From Symsagittifera roscoffensis (Eukaryota > Xenacoelomorpha > Acoela > Convolutidae): DNA of 64,000 bases. The notes below the pieces were generated by a model that was not told where the DNA came from, made no database searches, and saw nothing but the letters and a program-made list of their open reading frames with translations. Numbering within the stretch: position 1 is the stretch's first letter; the number at the start of each line of letters is the position of its first letter. Below are positions 21,601-30,900 of the stretch, piece by piece. The position numbers were made by a program, and so were the translations under genes. The stretch is taken from positions 2,292,001 to 2,356,000 of the forward strand of contig NC_087062.1 in assembly GCF_963678635.1 (NCBI RefSeq), in the 5' to 3' direction.

Positions 21601-24600
21601 AAATGGCAAAAAGACTCAGTTGCGTGGATTACTTGACACGGGAGCAGTCTTGAGCGTCATACCAATCGAAACATGGGAAAAGATGGGCTTTGACAAAGGT
21701 GACTTGATAGACTCGAGAATACGGCTGTCAGCTGCAAACAAAGGGGCCCTACGGGTGCTGGGCAGGACGCCGATAATAGCCCTCAATTTGGGGGAACGTA
21801 ACCTGTGGATGAGCTTCATCGTGGTAGAAAACCTAGATGAATCTGACCAATTCATTTTGGGCAGAGACTTCATCAGGAATTTCGACGTAACGATTGATCT
21901 AAATAATGCAATGTTCAGGATACGGAATCCGGATAGGAGGTACGCAATCAAACCGGTAAATTTAATAATGGCGAATGAAAACAAAGCACCGGTATTCTTG
22001 AGTAGGAGAGTGAGGTTAAAAGCTAATGAAGCGGCAATCGTAAGCTTGAGGATGAAAAATTATAATGAACTAAGTGACAACAAGCAAGTGTGTATAGTTC
22101 CAAATCCTAATAGTCAAAGCGCTGCTGTTTTAGGAAGATCATTTTCGATAACGAAGAGCGGCCTCTGCGTCAGTGTCTTGTTAAATACCCTTGATATACC
22201 GATCACGATACAGAGAGGCAGGAAGCTGGGATATGCTTTACCGGTTAAAACTCGATATGAAACAATTGAAAACTCAAAACAAAATGAAGTTGTTGATTGT
22301 CCCAACCACAGGGACAAAATTTGTATCTTGAGACGATTGCAAAGAATAAAAGATTCTTCAGGTCTTATAAAATCACTTAAGTCAGAAACGGACGATGGGC
22401 TTTCGAGCTGTTCGAACTTTCCAGAGAGACCCACACTAGATGAAATGCAAATTGATAAACCGGTTCTGCCGGAGATTGAACATTTAAGGGGCAAACTGAA
22501 AGATGAACAGCTCGAAGCTATCAAGGACGTACTAGAGCGAAACGAGGAGGTCTTTTCAAGGCATAAGGCGGATATCGGGTGTTGTAATTTTGTTGAACAT
22601 GAAATTGAACTTGAGGAAAACGCGGTACCACACAGGGAGGGGGCGAGGCGCATGACCCCACACAAATCGGACGCGTGTAGAAAAGAAATCGAAACGTTAC
22701 TAGAGTATGACATGATAGAACCATCCAAGTCACCGTGGGCGTGTGGAGTAGTGATGGCCAAAAAGAAAGGCGACCAGTTAAGGTTTTGTTGTGACTTTCG
22801 ATACCTGAACTCCGTCACGGTGAAGGATGCCTATCCCATACCTAGAATTGATGAGAGCCTCTCGAAATTAGGTGATGCAAAATTTTTTACGACTCTTGAT
22901 TTAGGCTCGGCTTTTTGGCAGGTACCATTAAGGAAGCAAGACAGGGACAAGACAGGGTTCGCCTGCGAGTTGGGTCTGTTTCAATGGAAACGGATGCCGT
23001 TTGGACTCTGCAATGCAACAGCCACGTTTCAGCGGCTGATGGCACACGCGTTGATAGGCGTGACGAAGAAGTACGGCAACCTGGTAATGTGCTACGTGGA
23101 CGACGTGGTAATAGCGACGCCGACACTAGAAGACCACATCGAGAGGCTTGACGAGGTGTTCGCGTGCATGAAGAGATCGGGGCTGAAGTGTAAACCATCA
23201 AAGTGCGAGATACTCAAGGACTCGATTAAATACTTGGGAAGGATGGTAGATAAGCACGGCATCAGACCTGATCCAGACGCCGTGGAAGCAGTCCTAACCT
23301 GGAAATCACCGAAGACGGAGCACCAGCTGATGAGCTTCCTGGGTTTCGCCAACTATTATAGAGAATTCATCAAGGGCTATGCGGACAAGGTATACCCGAT
23401 GCAACAACTAATGAGACATAAGGGCAAGAAGTTCACGTGGAACAACGCGGCAGAAGAGTCATTCCAGAGAATAAAGAAAGAGCTGTGTGAGGCACCAGTA
23501 CTGGGCATGCCGACTGAGAAAGGGATGTACGTGCTAGACACGGACGCATCAGTAGTCGCTATTTCTGGGATTCTCCATCAAGAACAAGAATGGAATGGGA
23601 AGACAGTCTTGAGACCAATAGCATACGGGAGCAAGGTCCTAAGTGACACAGAAATGAAGTACGGAGCACCGAAAGCAGAGATGTTCGCGGTGGTCACCTT
23701 TGTCGAAAAATACAGAGCATACTTAGGCAGTGAGCCCTTCAAGCTGCGAGTCGACAACCGAGCACTAAGCTGGCTGAAAACGTACTCAATGGACCAGAGC
23801 TATATTGGGAGGTGGATAGTTCGCTTGGATGGATACAACATGATAATTGAGCACAGAACACGAGATAAACATCAAAATGCTGACAGCTTGAGTAAGAAGA
23901 CGGAGTTCTACGAGAGGCAAGAACAAAGAGAGGCGGACAGACCTGAGATCAAAGACGGCTTCTCCTTTATGGACAAAGAAACGTACGACAGTCTTCCACT
24001 CACGAGATGGCTGGACAAATCAGGCAAACCGATTGAAGATCATCCCGAATTGCCGAAAGAGCCTCTTGAAAAGACCATCTTGCAGAGAAGCAGAGGGATT
24101 CCGGTAGGAATAATGCTCAAGTCCAAGATCGTGAGGGAAACACTCAAGGCAAAAGGTTATGATCTCATCCAGGTAGAGGAGGGAACGGTCCGAATAGATG
24201 AAGACTTAATGAGGTTGCTTGAGAAACTATCAGATGACAAGCCCGTGATCCAAGGGAAAGGTCAGGAGGCACCGGAACTAACCATACTTCGGAGAGAAGA
24301 AACAGTGAACAATACTGACGTCTCAAAAGGAAGCATCACTGATAGCAAGGAGGTTGTGCGATCACTAGTTGAAAAAATCCCCGACAAAATTCTGGAGCAG
24401 ACAAAAGTCAGGGATAAGAAAGTAACATTCAGAGAAGAAGTTGAACACCTGGGACTAGATCAAGAGTCCGGGGAGTGGTCCAGATTCATGGAAGAAGACG
24501 AAACCGGAGAAGGGAAATTGTCCGGGGAGCGTGAAGAATGGGATGAAGACTCGGATGAGAGCAGCGAAGATCAAGACAGTCTATGCATGATACTGGCGGA

Positions 24601-27475
24601 AGAGAAGATAAGACAGCACGACAGGGAATTACAGACGGATCCATCTTCAGGGACGTACAATCTGGAAACACAAGAGGTACGAGGTGGTGAAGAGCTCGAG
24701 AAAATAGCAGTTTCAAGAAAACCACTAAGGGAACTATCGTGCAACTCAAACGTCAGAACGAATCTGGTACCAGAAGACGACATGAAAATCGTGAAAAGGA
24801 TGATATGTGTGAAACTGAGCGATGACATCCACAACCCTGGGGAGATGAATGGACAGATCATGGCGCTAAAGGAGCACGTTAAGGCGAGATACAGGCTGTC
24901 TGACCTAATAAGGGCCCAGAGGAATGACAAAATGACAAGTAACCTCTCCAAATGGATCCATTCGGGAGTCAAGGAGAAGGGGGAACTTGAGGAAGACAGC
25001 TACAAGATCTTGAGCCAGTTCTACAAAGAAAAGAGAGATTTACTGTATCACACAGCTGAAGGGGTGGTAGCGTGCAAGAGAAGAGATGAGGAAAAAATAT
25101 TACACAAACACAACCTCATCATACTACCACAACTGTACCAAACGGAAGTGCTTTTCAGATCACACGACCAGATGGGCCATCAGGGGATAGATAAAGTACA
25201 ACAAAGGATACTTCACAGGTTTGACTGGCCGGGAATGAGAAAAGCTTGCGAGAGGTGGGTGAATGCCTGCCTAGCATGCCTTCAAGTAAAAGACCCAAGG
25301 AAGATGAAGTTTCCCCTCAAGTCTGTCGAGAGTTCGGAATTCAATGAAGTGGTGCAGATAGACCATCAGAAAATCTGCATGACGGAGTCGGGTTATAACC
25401 AAATACTAGTTATAATAGATCACTTCACCAAGTTGGCGGAAGCGGTTCCGTGCCAGACAGCCTCAGCAGAGGAGACATGTGATCACCTGATAACGCATTG
25501 GATATCGCGATATGGTTGTCCAATGACTTTCCAGTCAGACAACGGCAAGGCTTTTGTGGGGGACTTGACAAAAGAATTGATGAAGAGATCACACATTGCT
25601 CAAGCACACTCGACGACCTATCATCCACAGACCAATGGGTTGGTAGAGAGACAGAACAGGACACTGGTCAACATGCTCAGGGTGTACTGCTCGAGATACA
25701 TGACGGACTGGGACAAATACCTGCCACAAGTAGTAGGAGCCTATAATAGTACTCAGCACTCAACGACGGGTATCAGTCCTTTCATGATGTTGACAGGCAG
25801 GGAAAGGGCAATGCCTCTAACATTCTTCTACCCGGAGTACGAGGGGAAGAGGACGTCACCTCAAGCATACGTGAAGGAAGCGATCAAAAGACAACAAGAG
25901 CTAAACGAGCTATGTCGGAGAAACACGGCGCAAGCGCAAATGAGGCAACGCAAGAAATATGACGAAAAGATACTAAGAGCAAAGCCATACGAAGTGGGCC
26001 AATACGTGTGGGTTTTCCAAAATGTCATACCTCCCAAGGGAACAAAGAAACTACTCAAGAAATGGAGAGGACCGTTCATGATTACGGAAGTACATCAACA
26101 AGGAAGGTTCTATCGCTTGAGTACAGGGCGAGCAGCACATTACGAAAATCTGAAGCCTCACATTCCGTCTCCGGAGGACTGGTGCCTGCCAAAAGACATG
26201 GAAGGTCTTGAGTACCTGGTGGTGGAACCAGCGTGCGAAGTGAATGAGAAAGGCACTAGAGAGAAAAATGATGGTAATGAGAACTTGAGTTTGGACGACA
26301 ACGAAAAGATAGAAGTGGAGTCGGATGCAGGTTCATTTGTAGAAGAAGACTGGAACGATCCCGAGCAAAACGAGGTACCGAAGTGGATGGAGCCGGATCG
26401 ACCAACACCACCGGAAACCAGGACTGGCAATCGCAAACGCACAGGCATGAGGTACAATAGGTACGGGGATGACTTCTTGATCGATAAGATACAGCCAGAC
26501 AAGTTGGGCGATGAACTACTAAGCGCAGGCGAACTGGAAGCCGGAGAGGAATGGCAGGTCATTGACGATGGTGGACATTATCCGCAGGATGATTACTCGA
26601 CGCCAGAATTGGAGACGGATCTCGAGCAGAGTGAAATAGAAAGGAGGGAGAACACGAACTTGAGGATTCTAGAGTGGATGCGTGATGTCAAGGACGAGAG
26701 CCACGAAGGACAAAGCATTCAGCAAGTCGACATATCCGCAGCAAATTACATGAAGACAGAGGACCCTCTTTTCGGATGGACAGCAACAGACAGGCCACTG
26801 GACATCCCTAAGGACAATTCAGACCCGACTACATCGACGGGGACGTCGATAAATATTTTTGTCCGGGGAGTGGGGGTAGGACTTACCCACACCGAAAATT
26901 TGATGATAAAGAAGCTCAAGGAAGTGAGGGAAACAAGCGGATTGGAACTGGAGGAAGAAGAACCAGAGCCTACCATAGGAAGGAATTTCAAAACGAAATT
27001 CGAAATACCCAATGAATACTCAGAGAACATCATGATAACAGATAGCGACTTCATCCTGTCAAACAGGACCAGCGCGATCTGCATCACGGCGGATATGAGT
27101 TTCAAATCAAGATTGGAGGCTGACTTCAAAAGAGAGTACCAGAACGTAGAGTTTCTGTTCAGACAGAGGCCAGGACTGGGAGGCATAGCAGCGCTTCCAC
27201 CGTCAGTGGCACAAGTCCCGGGCAAATACCTCTGCTTCCTAATAACGAGAGTCAACGACAGAAACACAATTGATCCCGAACACGTGATATTGGCACTGAC
27301 AAGACTACGTGACTTCATGATTGAAAGAGGAATAGTGGAGGTCTCGATGCCGGTGTACGACCCAAATAGGGGCAAACTGAGCTCGAGGGAATTGTACGCT
27401 ATCCTACATGTGGTCTTTGCAGAAACCGAGATAATGGTGCATCTTCACAAGAAGTACTACTTGAGCATCGCCTGA
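18665..27475 (+). CDS. ORF1: Gag-Pol polyprotein with C-terminal macro-like domain
   Basis: 2936 residues, about twice a usual gypsy Gag-Pol. In order: acidic N-terminus; coiled coil (about 195-315); Gag capsid-like region (about 428-545); two CX2CX4HX4C zinc knuckles (about 632 and 684); aspartic protease with LLDTGA (Asp 991) and ILGRDF; reverse transcriptase with LDLGSAFWQV and YVDD (1477-1480); RNase H from DTDAS (about 1625) to NADSLSK; an acidic linker of about 400 residues; integrase with an HHCC finger (from His 2167) and the triad Asp 2233, Asp 2292, Glu 2328 (DD35E); GPF (GPY/F) module near 2469; acidic tail; macro-like domain (about 2800-2930). Gag and Pol share one frame with no frameshift or stop. 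The start is the first Met of the frame; the Mets at codons 2 and 19 are alternatives. Products would be released by the protease and assemble particles in the cytoplasm. Confidence 0.95.
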   Translation: MMRRSRVPVLEKRSGGSNMKYNSSLRGTTSTGPKITKKNFSVNMVSTRSGTESKTREDVGEKQVEPTIEIDLETPDQSVDEVEKRTTESTPMPHVEDQSPKTVEFSRIDALEDTTGNTRETVKNDSQVKKTSFTDKLAMMVGFKAKENVTEEPKTERARTFGTVSTKATEAGQNEEQAKAEATAEEKPTADHEETTIELGDLLAKLNQIDKRLKNSEEDREVIKKEIRYNKHEYLDSYFNLAKATEERLKEMSDKVEATNEEREKNIKTDMQQLKNRYDDVNSQLGSLERRMDTMSKSQAESSCAIQAKLDAILRGSTPQERPTTDRTQGTRVDFAEPQRNKRQSTPLPLTRDAISIAPTAAKTIMKNGTSNTTTAPGDSTANSNTGPDAMTWASTWEMMNRTLEAFATRNTDSSDRREGKSRKTFKKPKEFKDDSDGCIDTWVEVMRLHLEQDNLSDERQACTAILSNLEGTALKCVVAKKEEERDTADKIFEILLNRFGSGMKGHQAMMRFEKRRQRDDESIDRFLDDLESLRRRSDPEESTNRRNFSIASKFIDGVKSDDLRTMLATYYTLSKDSAPTPEEMRQKSREYMLMKPKKYSYSENRNTQGGGQPQRSSWYKPRDDMDKRRSCANCGSADHHVADCTTYKQGMKSLGYAPDEEDMSQMEEHEYYNGLIIKIGARCFFCNQEGHFRMDCPLFWEAVKDQNHPKHKLALAAVQNQRNRQNEFESRNSGAPNTELPTKTVKAVTHVSGALDSAAGSSLEINYEKAATEAIAKVKQDLAAKEIEQRLKLEIERQNFNEALTGSNSIPEARTGSMKTGNCNIVKMVTGKPFGISKIGARIMSIITVGGHEVTRNLSEPSDQTIMHIDVYADYLSGISPQTTSRALRALLTRGGSKSVRVDNRYTEAYGPHEVMLNIDGINIYTKTMITCDEDLIGQIYVGKEELKVRSIGHCAMLEEDAMHIGTEADVTGHVLDINGKKTQLRGLLDTGAVLSVIPIETWEKMGFDKGDLIDSRIRLSAANKGALRVLGRTPIIALNLGERNLWMSFIVVENLDESDQFILGRDFIRNFDVTIDLNNAMFRIRNPDRRYAIKPVNLIMANENKAPVFLSRRVRLKANEAAIVSLRMKNYNELSDNKQVCIVPNPNSQSAAVLGRSFSITKSGLCVSVLLNTLDIPITIQRGRKLGYALPVKTRYETIENSKQNEVVDCPNHRDKICILRRLQRIKDSSGLIKSLKSETDDGLSSCSNFPERPTLDEMQIDKPVLPEIEHLRGKLKDEQLEAIKDVLERNEEVFSRHKADIGCCNFVEHEIELEENAVPHREGARRMTPHKSDACRKEIETLLEYDMIEPSKSPWACGVVMAKKKGDQLRFCCDFRYLNSVTVKDAYPIPRIDESLSKLGDAKFFTTLDLGSAFWQVPLRKQDRDKTGFACELGLFQWKRMPFGLCNATATFQRLMAHALIGVTKKYGNLVMCYVDDVVIATPTLEDHIERLDEVFACMKRSGLKCKPSKCEILKDSIKYLGRMVDKHGIRPDPDAVEAVLTWKSPKTEHQLMSFLGFANYYREFIKGYADKVYPMQQLMRHKGKKFTWNNAAEESFQRIKKELCEAPVLGMPTEKGMYVLDTDASVVAISGILHQEQEWNGKTVLRPIAYGSKVLSDTEMKYGAPKAEMFAVVTFVEKYRAYLGSEPFKLRVDNRALSWLKTYSMDQSYIGRWIVRLDGYNMIIEHRTRDKHQNADSLSKKTEFYERQEQREADRPEIKDGFSFMDKETYDSLPLTRWLDKSGKPIEDHPELPKEPLEKTILQRSRGIPVGIMLKSKIVRETLKAKGYDLIQVEEGTVRIDEDLMRLLEKLSDDKPVIQGKGQEAPELTILRREETVNNTDVSKGSITDSKEVVRSLVEKIPDKILEQTKVRDKKVTFREEVEHLGLDQESGEWSRFMEEDETGEGKLSGEREEWDEDSDESSEDQDSLCMILAEEKIRQHDRELQTDPSSGTYNLETQEVRGGEELEKIAVSRKPLRELSCNSNVRTNLVPEDDMKIVKRMICVKLSDDIHNPGEMNGQIMALKEHVKARYRLSDLIRAQRNDKMTSNLSKWIHSGVKEKGELEEDSYKILSQFYKEKRDLLYHTAEGVVACKRRDEEKILHKHNLIILPQLYQTEVLFRSHDQMGHQGIDKVQQRILHRFDWPGMRKACERWVNACLACLQVKDPRKMKFPLKSVESSEFNEVVQIDHQKICMTESGYNQILVIIDHFTKLAEAVPCQTASAEETCDHLITHWISRYGCPMTFQSDNGKAFVGDLTKELMKRSHIAQAHSTTYHPQTNGLVERQNRTLVNMLRVYCSRYMTDWDKYLPQVVGAYNSTQHSTTGISPFMMLTGRERAMPLTFFYPEYEGKRTSPQAYVKEAIKRQQELNELCRRNTAQAQMRQRKKYDEKILRAKPYEVGQYVWVFQNVIPPKGTKKLLKKWRGPFMITEVHQQGRFYRLSTGRAAHYENLKPHIPSPEDWCLPKDMEGLEYLVVEPACEVNEKGTREKNDGNENLSLDDNEKIEVESDAGSFVEEDWNDPEQNEVPKWMEPDRPTPPETRTGNRKRTGMRYNRYGDDFLIDKIQPDKLGDELLSAGELEAGEEWQVIDDGGHYPQDDYSTPELETDLEQSEIERRENTNLRILEWMRDVKDESHEGQSIQQVDISAANYMKTEDPLFGWTATDRPLDIPKDNSDPTTSTGTSINIFVRGVGVGLTHTENLMIKKLKEVRETSGLELEEEEPEPTIGRNFKTKFEIPNEYSENIMITDSDFILSNRTSAICITADMSFKSRLEADFKREYQNVEFLFRQRPGLGGIAALPPSVAQVPGKYLCFLITRVNDRNTIDPEHVILALTRLRDFMIERGIVEVSMPVYDPNRGKLSSRELYAILHVVFAETEIMVHLHKKYYLSIA

Positions 27476-27763
27476 GTCGGGTACATGGAGGTATCAGGTC
27501 GGGTGTGAGGGAGGAGTCTTGAGTCAGGTACTGGGGTGCGGCGCAGGTAAAGGGATCTTAAGATGTGATTGGCATGACAATTGAATTTTAAAAGAAAGAA
27601 TTGATGGTGCTAAAACATAAAATGAATCTGCATGTTCTTAAGGGAGATCCAATCAAATTGTTTTAAGTGACATGTGAATGATAAGATTTTAATCATATGG
27701 GTAGAAGGGGGGTCTCTAGGATAGGAACGTGACATACTAAGTTTTAATGAGCTCTATGTTTTC

Positions 27764-27765
27764 AG
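27764..27765 (+). promoter_or_regulatory. Candidate 3' splice site for ORF2 mRNA
   Basis: AG of 'tgttttcag|atc', about 25 nt after a TACTAAG branch-point-like sequence and 231 nt upstream of the ORF2 start. The donor would lie in the leader; several weak candidates exist there and none stands out. Confidence 0.4.
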
Positions 27766-27903
27766 ATCAAGTTTGAAAACAAAGTTGAATATCCAACTAC
27801 ACTCAAACGAGAAACAGAAAAGAGAATCTTGATTGAACACGCGACAATCCGGATCTACAGCAAGTGCTTGCAAGAGAAGATTTCTAGAGATTTCTTGAAT
27901 TGG

Positions 27904-27960
27904 GTAATTCTTGAGTTGGTAAGGTAATTCTTGAGTTGGTAAGGTAATTCTTGAGCTGGT
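27904..27960 (+). repeat. Tandem repeat, 20-bp unit, about 2.8 copies
   Basis: The unit GTAATTCTTGAGTTGGTAAG starts at 27904, 27924 and 27944; each unit carries a CTTGAG. It lies 37 nt before the ORF2 start codon. Confidence 0.85.
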
Positions 27961-27996
27961 TGACATCTATCTACACACATCCCGAAGTTATAAAGA

Positions 27997-30900
27997 ATGG
28001 CAGACCGATTCTGGAACTCTATGCCCACGGCTCTGCAGAGGCCCACTCTTGACGAGCTGTACAGACGCTTGAGGGACCTGGACCACACCCAGATCGACGA
28101 GAGAATGGCGGTGATGCTGAATGCGATCCTCCAGTTGGAGGATCAGGGCGAGTGCAGGGAGTCTGCGACGGAGGCTGTCTTGATAGTCGGCTACACCACT
28201 GAGGGCATATCAAATCGAGCACAGACCAGATGGTTGTCTTGGAATGCGGATGGAGGAGTAAGGGGCTTTGACTTGGCAAGAAATCCTGGCCTGAGTAACA
28301 ACACCGAACACGGCGCAGGAGAGTTCCCGCTACCGACGAGGCCAACAGCGAGATCCACGGGCCAGAGCTCGAGTAAGGTGCCGTCGATGTCGCGAGCGCA
28401 ACAGACGACCGAGGCATATCCGGAGCTGGGAGTCCTAAGGAAGGATCTTGAGAAGGCGCTGAAGGAAAGGAATAAAGCGAACCTCGATCGGGATCAGGCG
28501 AAGTTGGATAGGGAGAGGCTTCAGCTGGAGAGAGACCAGGCAGTCGACGAGCGGGATCAGACGTTGAAATTACTTGAGATGCTAAGGGCGGAACATCAGC
28601 AGGAGCTAAAGGTGCGGGAGAACGCCGCGAATCGCGATCAACTAAAGTCGGAGTTGGAAAGGATAGAACAACGACAACGCGAGCTGGACGCACAAAAGGG
28701 AGCCAGGTCAAACGAACGAGTGGTGACAAGCTCAAGGCCAGAGTCGCGCATGGAGGTGGATGAAGCTCCCAGGGCTAGAGGACGGTTCAACCTTGACCGC
28801 GAGGCCAGGGAACACATGAGTGAAGGGTTGGAGGTCTGGATACCGAATGACGCGACGCCCTCCTTGCGCAATCTAGAGACCCAACCTGTACGTCCTCTGA
28901 TGGATGTGGTGTTACCAGGATACACACCAACCTCGACCTCGAGCGGTAGTCAGGTGAGTGGCGCCTCATCGCGCCTGAAGGAGCTGGGCGAGAAATTGCA
29001 GCAGCAGAGTCGTGAAAGAGCGACAAGGCCAGAGCTTCCACCGACTTGGAGGGAACAGCCGGTCAGAAACGTCGTGATTGCGAGCTACAAGAAGGACACA
29101 GAGGGGAACTACCACAAGCATAGTCGGCTGGACTGGAATGCGGAACAGCAAGCCAGGAGGGAATGCTTCCACGACGCAGCCTGGGTGCAGTATCTAGCGC
29201 CACCTCGTGTGCCAGAGGGTGCGGTTCACCTGATTATAGGGGACAGCCTGGTGCGGGTGTTGACCCAGATCCGGTCGCATTGGCAGACGGGGGTCTTGAG
29301 TTTCGCGGGAGCTGCTACGCCACAGATGTTGGCAACTCTGGACATGCTAGGAATGACCAAAGTTTACACAGTCACCTTGATGGTTGGGACCAACGACGTG
29401 TCGAGAGGAGAAGCAAGGAAAGTGACGAGGCTAGGCGACAAGATAAATTGCCTTCTTGAGGAGCTGAGGATCCAAATGGATCCCATCCTGTTGACGATAT
29501 GCACGGTCCCCTATAACATGATGTTTGATCAACACTCCCTAGAGATGAACCAGAGGGTGCGGAGCCTGAACAAGGCGATCAGAGAAATACACCGAAACAG
29601 TGTGCTTCCTCTCAGGCTGTTAGACGTTGCAGAACGCATGGAGAACAAGGGATTCCCTGAAGACACCTCGAAAGATGGAATCCATTTCGATAGGCCAAGG
29701 GGAGCTGAGTGGCTGAACGACGTCTTCCAGGTTCACATAAACACGCTAGAAGCGGACCTGCTGGAGACAGCCCAATTCACTTTAGGGCCACCTCCCAACC
29801 CGCCATTCCTTGCCTCGAGGGCCTTGGCTGGTCGATTGGGAGCGAGAGTTGATACTAGAGATAGCTCGAGGAGCAATCAGACCCGATTGCAGAGTGCCAC
29901 ACCAATGGAGTCGGAGGAGGTAGAGTCATCAACACCTCCGACCTCGGCGATGTCCTCCGTGGTGGTGGCAGATGGCAGGAGAGAAAAGAAGTCTAGGGAG
30001 ACTACCCGCTTGAGATATCCTGAGAAGGTGAAGGAACTGGATCTAGAGACTTTGGAATGCAGACGAGAGTTGGCGGAAACCCTGGGGATTGAACGAGTAT
30101 CGCATGAGGACTTGAATAGACATCATTGCGTAGACTGGTTGAAAGCACACGAGGCGCATTTCTCGAGAACGAAGTTAATGGAGACTACAGACCTGACTGG
30201 AATTCCCACAAAAACGATCATGGGACCCATTAACTACAGGCCTCTTAAGCAGCTAGGGAGTCCTGGACTCATAGCAGAACCTCCCAAGCACCGAACTGGC
30301 ATCGCCAGGATCAAGTTGGCAACCCCGGCGCAATTGAAGGTAGTAGACAAGCTGCTCAACCCGGGGGGGATGGAGTTGCCTGACGCTGCTTACGAAGGTC
30401 CAAGGCTGGCAGAGGATCCCAGGTACGGGAAGCCCTGTGGTGGCACCCAATTGGCCAAGACTCTGGCAGTTTACGATAGAGCAGATCCAGCTGCTGCAAG
30501 AGTGATCATTGTGGCGGGATCAGACTTCGAAGGAACGTCTCCCAAGTTGTTCTGGCCGGAGACTCTGGTATACTCTTTGCCAGGAGCCGAATTGAACCAG
30601 ATGTTGACCCTAGTGGTGGCAATAAAGTCGGAGATGCCCTGTGAACCTGAGCTGTTATTGTTTGCAGGAATGAATGACCACCTGCACGCGATGGGACTTC
30701 TTGAGCAACTGAAGGGCAAAGAGATTCCGACATCAAAGAAGATATGGGAGGCTATTCAGGCTTTATTCGCGGCGATGAATGAGGTACAAGAGAACGTAGC
30801 CTCTAGATTTGGGTCCAAGACAAAGGTGGTGTTTACCACATCCCCAGGATACGCCAGCATGCCACCCGCCCTACAATTCGTGTATGCGGTCTTAATCTTG

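Larger units (their letters stand above)
27476..27996 (+). other. Spacer between ORF1 and ORF2
   Basis: 521 bp. It contains a good 3' splice site (branch-like 'catactaag' near 27733, then TTTTCAG ending at 27765) and a 20-bp tandem repeat just before ORF2. This fits expression of ORF2 from a spliced subgenomic RNA. Confidence 0.6.
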
